Assembly: GCA_003602665.1 (NCBI GenBank)
Contig: QQSG01000026.1
Coordinates: 1 to 7,265 of the forward strand
DNA: 7,265 nt
Direction: 5' to 3'
From: Candidatus Poseidoniales archaeon
GTDB taxonomy: Archaea; Thermoplasmatota; Poseidoniia; Poseidoniales; Poseidoniaceae
How positions within the stretch are numbered: position 1 is the first letter of the stretch; every line of letters starts with the position of its first letter. The notes below the pieces were generated by a model, which had not been told where the DNA came from, did no database searches, and worked only from the letters and a program-made list of their open reading frames with translations. The translations under genes were made by a program, and so were the position numbers. This document shows positions 1 to 5,886 of this stretch, one piece after another.

Positions 1-200
1 AGAACTAAGTCACCTGCATCGATGCTTCCAACTTCGCCTTCTTCAGCGTGAATCATACTTGAGGATTCAACAACGACCAGTGGCGGCATTGAACCTGTAT
101 GGGCATAAAGAGCAAAAATAAGAATGACAATCATGCCGCCAGCAAGCAGAACTTCTCGGATAAGAAGTTGTACCGAACTGGTCTCTTCCAAACGTTCCAC
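1..200 (-). CDS. S26-family signal peptidase (archaeal/Sec11-like), N-terminal part only
   Basis: This gene runs off the left edge; 66 codons plus two bases are visible. The protein begins with a short charged stretch (about residues 1-15), then a hydrophobic helix (about 16-33, LLAGGMIVILIFALYAH), which would be the membrane anchor. Next comes PPLVVVESSSM (39-49) and then a loop ending IDAGDLVL. VVxESxSM followed by GDLV is the Box B region of S26 signal peptidases; the Ser just before Met (Ser48) is the expected nucleophile. The second catalytic residue (His in the archaeal/Sec11 type) lies outside the window. The family cleaves signal peptides from Sec-exported proteins on the outer membrane face. 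I chose the GTG at 200-198 as the start because it lies 5 bases after the TGA of the upstream gene. No clear Shine-Dalgarno precedes it, so translational coupling is likely. Upstream in-frame sequence to the TGA near 315 reads as out-of-frame translation of the neighbour. Family call is firm; exact start is less so. Confidence 0.8.
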   Translation of the reverse strand, partial: MERLEETSSVQLLIREVLLAGGMIVILIFALYAHTGSMPPLVVVESSSMIHAEEGEVGSIDAGDLV

Positions 201-205
201 CTGTC

Positions 206-589
206 TCAGCGTCGTAGGCCTCGTTCTTGAAGGAATGCGTTCCAACGTTGTTCGTGGCCAGCTCCGAGCACGGATGCTGAGCGATCCCCTTCCGAGCGTC
301 GACGCTTTAATTCAGCAGTACTTTGGATCTCATACAACTCGTCAAGCGTGCTTGCATGACCCTTGAAGACGAGGAATTCTGGAGTGATAACAATGAGGCC
401 GAGTGCTGACAGAACAAGAATCCCAATCGCCAGACCCGTGTATTCAGAATATGGATCTTCTCCCTGCAAGAAGAGCAACTGGCTAAGCCCTGCTAAGAAG
501 AGTACCATCAATGCTCCAAAAGCAGTTGCTAAAATCAAGTATTGTCGCCCATGTTGAGCCGCCCACCATCGTGAAAATAAACCAGCCAT
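206..589 (-). CDS. Small membrane protein with two transmembrane helices, function unknown
   Basis: This encodes 127 residues. A short N-terminal segment with Arg6 and Arg15 (MAGLFSRWWAAQHGRQ) is followed by a hydrophobic helix at about 17-41. A short acidic loop (QGEDPYSEYTG, 42-52) leads to a second helix at about 51-75. The rest is a hydrophilic, charged C-terminal region (about 77-127) with KRRR at 95-98. Basic residues on both ends suggest N-in/C-in topology with the acidic loop outside. The frame stays open to an upstream ATG at 751, but the ATG at 589 is preferred because GAGGAGAG lies just before it and the hydrophobic protein starts cleanly there. The C-terminal part looks helical and could bind a partner, but I recognise no catalytic motif and no named family. 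It is followed after 5 bases by the signal peptidase gene on the same strand, so the two are probably one transcription unit. A role in membrane or secretion biology is only a guess from that neighbour. Confidence 0.75.
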   Translation of the reverse strand: MAGLFSRWWAAQHGRQYLILATAFGALMVLFLAGLSQLLFLQGEDPYSEYTGLAIGILVLSALGLIVITPEFLVFKGHASTLDELYEIQSTAELKRRRSEGDRSASVLGAGHEQRWNAFLQERGLRR

Positions 590-716
590 CGTCTCTCCTC
601 TTGTTAAGCGAAGAGTGGAAGGATTGATGACCATTGCGGAGAATTGTTCAGGTGACCTGTCGCCGATGTGTTGATATGGTAAATCGAAATAGTAAGCGAT
701 AAGGGATGTCTTGACT
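590..716. promoter_or_regulatory. Divergent intergenic region with presumed promoters for both directions
   Basis: This gap separates the leftward membrane-protein/signal-peptidase pair from the rightward surface-protein gene, so it should contain two promoters. No strong archaeal TATA/BRE pair stands out. The A/T-rich stretch at about 671-694 (around TGATATGG and GAAATAGTAAG) is the best place for a TATA-like element for the rightward gene, and the same stretch could serve the leftward pair with a leader of roughly 70 bases or more. AAGGGATG at 701-708 is a plausible ribosome-binding site for the ATG at 717. Positions of the promoters are inferred, not demonstrated. Confidence 0.35.
593..600 (-). 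promoter_or_regulatory. Ribosome-binding site of the small membrane protein gene
   Basis: Read on the minus strand this is GAGGAGAG, with the GGAG core 5 bases before the ATG at 589. It decides the start: the longer open frame that reaches ATG codons at 632 and 751 has no comparable site at those positions. Confidence 0.65.
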
Positions 717-785
717 ATGCGAAAAGCTCTATTTTTAATTCTCCTTTTCACTCTCTCAGTAATGGCTCCATTGGCGTCCTCAGCA
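717..785 (+). other. Signal peptide of the giant surface protein
   Basis: Residues 1-23 show the classical Sec layout: a basic start (MRK), a hydrophobic core (ALFLILLFTLSVMAPL), and a small-residue end ASSA, with probable cleavage after Ala23 just before TTETQ. There is no Cys at the cleavage point, so it is not a lipoprotein, and no twin arginine, so not Tat. It would be a natural substrate for an S26 signal peptidase such as the one encoded at the left edge. Confidence 0.88.
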
Positions 786-3700
786 ACAACTGAGACTCAA
801 TTCAAAGGGGGGGCCACGTCCTATGAGCACACCTTCAACGGTCAAGGAAACGGTTCTGCGGGAGTGATCACATTCCCCTATGGAGCAGAGGTTACATCTG
901 CTCAATTCAACTTCCTCGGTGAAGCCAGTACAACCACTTGGTCGAATATGACTGATAACAAAGATTTCGGCGGCGTTGGAACTGGGCAATGGTCCGGTGG
1001 ACCAAACGGCTTCCCATACGGAGCACGAACCAATCTCGAAACTGCAAACGATGAAATCGCTCTACGAGGAAACCCTACGAATAACGCCGCTACATTCAGA
1101 AGTTCGAGTGATCTTTCCAGCGCAAGTTCTGCCACACTCAATTCCACAGGACAATTCGTTGCTCTCGGTGATCAGGGATACAACAGCATCTCAAAGCAAT
1201 TTACTGACCTCTCAGTCTCTTCATCTGCGGCCTGGAATTACAGAGGAATCGTGGTGAAGGTCTCTGACGATGAAATCCATTCAACTCGATATACGAGCAC
1301 TTCAATGTATACAGCACCATCCATTCAACGATTCAATGCTACAACAGGAGCATATCTCGGTACTGCGACCATTTCCACCTCAAGTTGCACATCATCCGTC
1401 TCAAGTTACTGGTACGACGCTACTGTTGACTCCAACGGAAACGTTTGGACTGTTTCGTATTCTTATTATTATTTGACAAAGTGGACACTGAACGCAGCAA
1501 AGACACAATGGTCCTGTTCCAGTTACACCAATTACAACTATCCAACATACCTGACTGGAGTTGACTTTGACGAAGATACTGGAAAACTCTTCGTCAGTTA
1601 TTACGACTCATCAACATACCCAACCTACAACAGATATCTCATGGAAGTAAACCCTTCTAACCCATCTTCGATCAGTTCCACATGGTCTTTAGGAACCGCT
1701 GCGGATTACAATTACAAAACGACATCAACCGCTGGTAATCCGAACTCTGGTCTCGTCGTGGATTTACCTCGTATCATTCTTAATGAATACAATCAGCAAG
1801 GTTCACGACACCACCACTTTTCCCTCAACGGATTTAGTCTTGACAAGATGGGTGTTCAAGATATGCCTAATGGCGGTCATTACGGAATGTCACAAGATGA
1901 TGAAAGTGGAAAGATTTTGTTCGCTTGCTACTACACATCCTACTGTGGTAGCGTGGCCCGAAAGATCCACATGTGGGGCGATGGGGCAGTCTTCGATGAA
2001 AGAACGCCTACGACTACCAGCACGACAATCCTTGGGAAAACAACCACGTCCAGTCGAAGTGTTGACGAAATAACATTGCTTAGCGCAATCGGTTACGTCC
2101 CCACAGGCACATCGATTGATATTGATGTTTCAAACGATGATGGTGTGACATGGAAGTCAGTATCCGTTGGTGATACGAGAGCGTTTGCTGCTGCAGGAAA
2201 CAAGATCACATGGAGAGCAACACTGAATGGTACTTCGACAGCTACGCCTATTCTCGATCAGGTTACAGTTCAATACACGACGAACTACTACACCAGTGGA
2301 AATTTCTACGTGCGTTCAAATTACAATAATCCGTTCCCAACGTATGTTGCAGCAACAATTGATTACAATGCCACAATCCCTTCAGGCACATCGATGACTG
2401 TGCAACTTGGAGGCAGTACTTCGAGCCTTTGCAGCAGCGGATTGACAACATTCGGGCAATCTGGACTTACCAAGTCATTTACAACCCCAAGCTACGGCTA
2501 TCTCTGTATCAAGGTCTCATTCTCTACTTCGAATTCAGCTAACACGCCAGTTCTCGAAGACATACAGGTTGCGTTGCACAGTAATGCTCCAACAAGACCA
2601 GGATTTGAAATCCAAGCACCATATCCAATACCTGCTGGATTCAATCCACCATTGAATCCAACCGTTGGATGGAGCGAAAACGGAGCATTGGTAGGCTCCA
2701 AAACAATCAATGCTGTTGGAGCAACCAACATCATCGTAAAGGCATTCAACGATCGTATCCCTGATACTGGTCAAGGGTTCGTCGATATACCGATCGATTT
2801 GACTTCTGAGAGCAGTGGTATTCTGAGCCTAACATCGTTTAGTGTGACCTATACAATGCAAACAGTCAATCTTGAGATCAACATTCCAGAAGGAGAAATA
2901 CTCCATGAACGCAGTGAGCCTTACGAAGTCATTACTCGCCACATCGTTGGTGAAAGTGCCACGGCTATTCGAGAGGCAACGCTGACGTTGATGACGAGTT
3001 CATCTGCTGCGAACCCGACACTATTCTGGCAGAACGGAGATATCTTCCCATCACCAAACGATCCTGAAGGGTATGTGGTCATGGATGGGAACTCCTATTC
3101 TACGTTGAACAACAGTATTCTCGAAATCCATTGGTTGTTCAGAATAACCAGTGAATTCCCAGACCAAGAGAGTGTTCGATTCAAGACAGGTTGTCTTGAC
3201 GATAGCGGTTCAGCAGGATTCTCACCACTCGATCTGTTCAGTGATGAAGGTCTTCAAGTCAATCGCACCTTTGGTCTTGGATGGATGAAGGTACGAGACA
3301 ATGAAGGTGGCCTTGTTCGAGACGATGTCCCAAACAACGCTTGGGTCTCTGCAGGAGAGACGCTCTACTTCCAAGGCGCTATGTGGTTCATGGACTCTGA
3401 AGATGCTCCTCTGGACAGTGCCTTTGACGTTCGAGTTTCTCGTAACGGATGGGTCGAATCAACCGCTCGAGATACAACCAACAACAACGGTTCCTTCTTC
3501 ATCAGTATCATCACTCCTGAAATCGACGTTCCAGATGGACTGAACTATGAAGTGCAGACCTACAATGAGCGAAATCCGACTCACGTCATGGCACCAAACT
3601 CAGATTGGTCAAGAACCTTCAAGGTTGATGCAACACCACCTGAGAGAGTCAAATTGTATCCTACAGATGGCTCTTATGAAGCAGGAGTCAACCAACAAGA

Positions 3701-5816
3701 TGTCAGCATCTTGGTGCGTGACGCTGTTGGTGTTCCAATGGAACTGACGCTCAAGTATTGGGTAGAAGCAGATCATGACGTCAACCGAAACGGTATTGCA
3801 GATGATGGGGAATACGCAAGTAAGCAAGTCACAAACATGAGTGAAGACAACAACAAGTGGTTCATCACAACAATTGATCATTCTCGAAACCCGAACATGG
3901 GCCGTGTGTCCTATTATTGGGAAGGTGGCGACCAAGCCGGTAATCCACTTTACTACTCGCAATCTGATTCAGAAGGCATAGTTTACGAACTTCAATCTGG
4001 ACCAGGATTTAACTTCGATGATGCTACATTCCAAACTCGCAAGGATTCTGCTGCTGTCTTTACTGGCCTTGAATGGGTTGGGCATAACGATGACGAAGCA
4101 GTGTATGCAGGTCTAGAACAATCGATTACAGTTGGGTTCATCGATGCGAACACTGCTATCGATTTCGAACATATTTCACTCGTCTTTGACTTTGAGGGAC
4201 CAAACCCCAGCAGAGATGCTCAACGTATCTCCTACTCAGGATTGAACGATACGTTCTGGAGTGAAAGTAAGTATATTCACCTCAGCCAAGAAAGCAGAAT
4301 GCATGAAACAACCAACGAATCAGGTCTTCCTTGGATCATTGTAACCTTCGAATTCACCTTTGCATGGGATTGGCCTGATGAAGAAATGGGCGATCTTGCT
4401 CTTGTTTTCAAAGAACGAGGCTCTGCAGAAGACGACATGCTTCTGATTTTAGAACACACATTCAGAATTGAGAATGATTTCACGCTCTCTCCAACAGACT
4501 ACATGGTCGAGGACGTTAGCGAACCAAGAACAGGACAAGTTGCTGATGGAACCCGTGTTCGTAAGGACGACAGATTGGCGTTTAGCGGACGTGTTGTATA
4601 TGAAGGAAGCAATGTACCAGCACCTCGAAACGTTGGTATCTTGGTCGAAGTCTTTGATGGTGAAAAGTTGTGGAGCGATGGTTCTCTAACCGACGATGGA
4701 GAATACTTGATTGAAGTGCCACTTGACTCTGCTAAGACCTTGCAATCTTCACCTTCCCGTACATGTCTGATTTCAATTACGAACATCCCAGGGCGTGGAG
4801 AGGACATGACTGGAACATTGGTTTCAACAACGCTTCGCGTAGTTGTTGACGATGCAGCTCCTCGAGTTGTCCGACGAATGGCTCCATTGAATGTTATCGA
4901 TGTTTCTTCATCAAACGACCTATCCTCTATCTATGTGGAATTCCAAGGCTCTGAAGATGCGGATTTGACTGGATCTGAACAGATGATTCATTGGGTCATG
5001 CGTGACCAAACTCGAACCGTTACCATCGGCGCAGGATCTGCTGTTCTCGGAATGCAACAAGTGGATCAAGTCGTTTATTGGACAGGTGAAGTCGACATTA
5101 CTGCTGGTGGAACAATTACTCCACAAGCAGGTGATTTCGTGGGCTTCTACATGACTGGATGGGATGCTGCAGGTAATCAATTCCCGCTCGTTTCCAACTC
5201 TGAAGCAAGTCCAATTCCTGAACTTGCCTTTGATGATACAGACTTTGAGCGACAATGGGTTCGACTCGGAGCCGTTGGCCCTGAATTAAGAGTCAAGTCG
5301 ATCGAAGTTTCAGATGATCACGTTTCTCCAGGTTCTTCTGTTGAGATTACAGGGACTGTTGTCAACAACGGCGGTGCAACAGATTCACAATTCAAGGTTG
5401 CATTCTTTGCAGGTGATGATACAACTCCATTCGACGTCAAGACCATTATTGGAATTGGTGAAGGCGAAGTCATTCCAATCACCGTTGACTGGGAAGTTGA
5501 AGATGTCGACCGTGTACGTGTAGAAGTCGATTATGGAAACATCTTGGTTGAAGTAAACGATAACGACAACACTGCAGAGCATGATATCAACATCGCATAC
5601 GGAGAATATCTCGGCTGGCTTGACTCACCACGTGAGCAACCTCTTGCCTGGATTTTTGGTATGTCGACCATCTTGATTCTGATTGTTGTTGCATCAGTCG
5701 CATCTCGAACCGCTGTTGATCTTGGAGACGGGGCATTCGCAGAAGATGACGAAGACTGGGAAGATGACGATGATGAGTACGACGATGACGATGAGTACGA
5801 CGATGACGAGGACTGA
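717..5816 (+). CDS. Giant modular cell-surface protein with signal peptide, C-terminal membrane anchor and acidic tail
   Basis: This encodes 1699 residues of an exported, membrane-anchored protein of unknown specific function. Visible order: Sec signal peptide (1-23); Ser/Thr/Tyr-rich region with beta-propeller-like repeats (about 175-425); two tandem related beta-sandwich modules (about 452-520 and 544-620); a long unrecognised middle (about 620-965); Ig-like module (970-1080) with an EF-hand-type loop; unrecognised beta-rich stretch (1080-1376); second Ig-like module (1377-1490); CARDB-like domain (about 1523-1627); one transmembrane helix (1642-1663); Asp/Glu tail (1668-1699). Twelve N-x-S/T sequons lie between residues 45 and 1200, fitting an archaeal glycoprotein. 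Eight cysteines are sparse, and C404/C410 and C572/C597 could form disulfides. The body should be outside and the tail inside. I chose ATG 717 over the in-frame TTG 711 because GGGATG at 703-708 is well spaced for the ATG. No protease, glycosidase or other catalytic motif was recognised. Adhesin, S-layer-like protein or surface receptor for polymers are the main options. The coding frame is intact throughout. Confidence 0.9.
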   Translation: MRKALFLILLFTLSVMAPLASSATTETQFKGGATSYEHTFNGQGNGSAGVITFPYGAEVTSAQFNFLGEASTTTWSNMTDNKDFGGVGTGQWSGGPNGFPYGARTNLETANDEIALRGNPTNNAATFRSSSDLSSASSATLNSTGQFVALGDQGYNSISKQFTDLSVSSSAAWNYRGIVVKVSDDEIHSTRYTSTSMYTAPSIQRFNATTGAYLGTATISTSSCTSSVSSYWYDATVDSNGNVWTVSYSYYYLTKWTLNAAKTQWSCSSYTNYNYPTYLTGVDFDEDTGKLFVSYYDSSTYPTYNRYLMEVNPSNPSSISSTWSLGTAADYNYKTTSTAGNPNSGLVVDLPRIILNEYNQQGSRHHHFSLNGFSLDKMGVQDMPNGGHYGMSQDDESGKILFACYYTSYCGSVARKIHMWGDGAVFDERTPTTTSTTILGKTTTSSRSVDEITLLSAIGYVPTGTSIDIDVSNDDGVTWKSVSVGDTRAFAAAGNKITWRATLNGTSTATPILDQVTVQYTTNYYTSGNFYVRSNYNNPFPTYVAATIDYNATIPSGTSMTVQLGGSTSSLCSSGLTTFGQSGLTKSFTTPSYGYLCIKVSFSTSNSANTPVLEDIQVALHSNAPTRPGFEIQAPYPIPAGFNPPLNPTVGWSENGALVGSKTINAVGATNIIVKAFNDRIPDTGQGFVDIPIDLTSESSGILSLTSFSVTYTMQTVNLEINIPEGEILHERSEPYEVITRHIVGESATAIREATLTLMTSSSAANPTLFWQNGDIFPSPNDPEGYVVMDGNSYSTLNNSILEIHWLFRITSEFPDQESVRFKTGCLDDSGSAGFSPLDLFSDEGLQVNRTFGLGWMKVRDNEGGLVRDDVPNNAWVSAGETLYFQGAMWFMDSEDAPLDSAFDVRVSRNGWVESTARDTTNNNGSFFISIITPEIDVPDGLNYEVQTYNERNPTHVMAPNSDWSRTFKVDATPPERVKLYPTDGSYEAGVNQQDVSILVRDAVGVPMELTLKYWVEADHDVNRNGIADDGEYASKQVTNMSEDNNKWFITTIDHSRNPNMGRVSYYWEGGDQAGNPLYYSQSDSEGIVYELQSGPGFNFDDATFQTRKDSAAVFTGLEWVGHNDDEAVYAGLEQSITVGFIDANTAIDFEHISLVFDFEGPNPSRDAQRISYSGLNDTFWSESKYIHLSQESRMHETTNESGLPWIIVTFEFTFAWDWPDEEMGDLALVFKERGSAEDDMLLILEHTFRIENDFTLSPTDYMVEDVSEPRTGQVADGTRVRKDDRLAFSGRVVYEGSNVPAPRNVGILVEVFDGEKLWSDGSLTDDGEYLIEVPLDSAKTLQSSPSRTCLISITNIPGRGEDMTGTLVSTTLRVVVDDAAPRVVRRMAPLNVIDVSSSNDLSSIYVEFQGSEDADLTGSEQMIHWVMRDQTRTVTIGAGSAVLGMQQVDQVVYWTGEVDITAGGTITPQAGDFVGFYMTGWDAAGNQFPLVSNSEASPIPELAFDDTDFERQWVRLGAVGPELRVKSIEVSDDHVSPGSSVEITGTVVNNGGATDSQFKVAFFAGDDTTPFDVKTIIGIGEGEVIPITVDWEVEDVDRVRVEVDYGNILVEVNDNDNTAEHDINIAYGEYLGWLDSPREQPLAWIFGMSTILILIVVASVASRTAVDLGDGAFAEDDEDWEDDDDEYDDDDEYDDDED
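1239..1991 (+). repeat. Propeller-blade-like beta repeats in the surface protein (about residues 175-425)
   Basis: Several stretches share one pattern: an Asp-containing turn ending in Gly, then a hydrophobic strand, then an aromatic strand. Examples are VDSNGNVWTVSYSYYYLTKW (from about residue 237), VDFDEDTGKLFVSYYDSS (from about 282) and QDDESGKILFACYYTSYC (from about 393), with a looser one around IQRFNATTGAYLG (203-215). This is how single strands of WD/YVTN/NHL-like beta-propellers read (turn, 'G-K-L-F/V-V', aromatic). The segment is strikingly rich in Tyr, Ser and Thr and contains Cys224, Cys267, Cys404 and Cys410. The fold is an inference; only about four repeat units can be recognised by eye, fewer than most closed propellers need, though others may be too divergent to see. 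Confidence 0.5.
2070..2576 (+). repeat. Tandem duplicated beta-sandwich module (about residues 452-520 and 544-620)
   Basis: Two consecutive segments align at both ends. VPTGTSIDIDVS (461-472) matches IPSGTSMTVQLG (554-565), and ITWRATLNGTSTATPILDQV (497-516) matches LCIKVSFSTSNSANTPVLED (596-615). The pattern 'P-x-G-T-S ... strand ... strand, S-T/N-TP-hydrophobic-D/E-x-[VI]-x-[VL]' is thus present twice. A 13-base identity (CAGGCACATCGAT at 2104-2116 and 2383-2395) lies at the equivalent place. The first copy carries SNDDGVTWKSV, a sequence style common in carbohydrate-binding or sialidase-like beta folds ('NDGGxTW' type), so glycan binding is possible but unproven. The second copy has gained Cys572 and Cys597. 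Confidence 0.6.
3624..3956 (+). other. Ig-like module A (residues 970-1080) with EF-hand-type calcium loop
   Basis: It opens with VDATPPERVKLYPTDG and closes with EGGDQAGNPLYY. The 'VDxTxP ... D-x-AGN' frame is typical of bacterial and archaeal Ig-like (fibronectin/cadherin-like) surface modules. Inside, DVNRNGIADDGE (residues 1021-1032) fits the 12-residue EF-hand/dockerin calcium loop: Asp1, Asn3, Asn5, Gly6, Ile at the hydrophobic position 7 (8 is Ala), Asp9 and Glu12. Calcium binding is an inference from this match. Confidence 0.6.
4845..5186 (+). other. Ig-like module B (residues 1377-1490)
   Basis: It opens with VDDAAPRVVRRMAP and closes with TGWDAAGNQFP, the same frame as module A ('VDxxxP ... 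D-x-AGN'), about 400 residues further on. Length is close to that of module A (about 110 residues each). It lacks the EF-hand-type loop of module A. Evidence is motif framing and length; the sandwich fold is inferred. Confidence 0.55.
5283..5597 (+). other. CARDB-like domain (about residues 1523-1627)
   Basis: ELRVKSIEVSDDHVSPGSSV followed by EITGTVVNNGGATDS, then VAFFAGDD and, near the end, VEVNDNDNTAEHDI, matches the CARDB pattern ('L-x-V-x-I-x-[VF]-S...G-x-x-V-x-I-x-x-x-V-x-N-x-G...E-x-N-E/D-x-N-N'). CARDB is an adhesion-related beta-sandwich common in archaeal surface proteins, often placed next to the membrane anchor as here. It probably acts as a membrane-proximal stalk. Confidence 0.75.
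5640..5813 (+). other. C-terminal transmembrane helix and acidic cytoplasmic tail
   Basis: A single hydrophobic helix (residues 1642-1663, PLAWIFGMSTILILIVVASV plus AS) is followed by Arg1664 and then a tail with no further Lys or Arg. Of the last 24 residues, 21 are Asp or Glu; the other three are Trp1681, Tyr1688 and Tyr1694. With a cleaved signal peptide at the other end, the body is outside and the tail is inside the cell. The helix is not an archaeosortase PGF-type signal: no PGF-like motif precedes it and the positive cluster after it is a single Arg. Confidence 0.85.
5763..5798 (+). repeat. Two 18-base repeats encoding DDDDEY in the acidic tail
   Basis: Two copies of DDDDEY (5763-5780 and 5781-5798) follow directly, then a partial third unit DDDED before the stop. 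The DNA copies differ at synonymous positions only (mixed GAT/GAC). This looks like a short in-frame tandem duplication that may vary in copy number between strains. Confidence 0.75.
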
Positions 5817-5886
5817 CGTTCTCTAACCAACTACAAATCCTCAAGAAGGAAGCCCAATCACCACTCTCTACGGGGAGGGGGAGAGT
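5817..5886 (+). promoter_or_regulatory. Intergenic gap with strong ribosome-binding site in a possible hairpin loop
   Basis: Seventy bases separate the surface-protein stop from the helicase ATG. GGGGAGGGGGAGAG (5872-5885) is a very purine-rich Shine-Dalgarno region containing GGAGG just before the ATG at 5887. ACTCTC (5863-5868) is the exact reverse complement of GAGAGT (5881-5886), so the RNA could form a 6-base-pair stem with GGGGAGGGG in its 12-base loop. No T-run terminator is seen after the upstream gene, so read-through into the helicase is possible. Confidence 0.55.

Noticed and set aside
124..366. Plus-strand open frames across 124-557
   Set aside because: They lie opposite the signal peptidase and small membrane protein genes, have no ribosome-binding site, and their translations show no coherent hydrophobic or domain pattern.
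711..716. TTG at 711 as start of the giant protein
   Set aside because: It would add only two residues before a normal MRK signal-peptide start and would leave only about 2 bases from the GGGATG ribosome-binding site, against about 8 for the ATG at 717.
590..751. Upstream extension of the small membrane protein to ATG 751 or 632
   Set aside because: It would overlap the start of the divergent gene and cover the only promoter space; the ribosome-binding site sits just before the ATG at 589.
5531..5830. Minus-strand open frame rich in serine opposite the acidic tail
   Set aside because: The poly-Ser run is just the reverse reading of GAT/GAC/GAG codons of the acidic tail; there is no ribosome-binding site and the plus-strand gene is clearly real.
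5814..5870. Transcription terminator after the giant gene
   Set aside because: No T-rich run or stable GC hairpin is visible; the region is C/A-rich, so no terminator can be supported.
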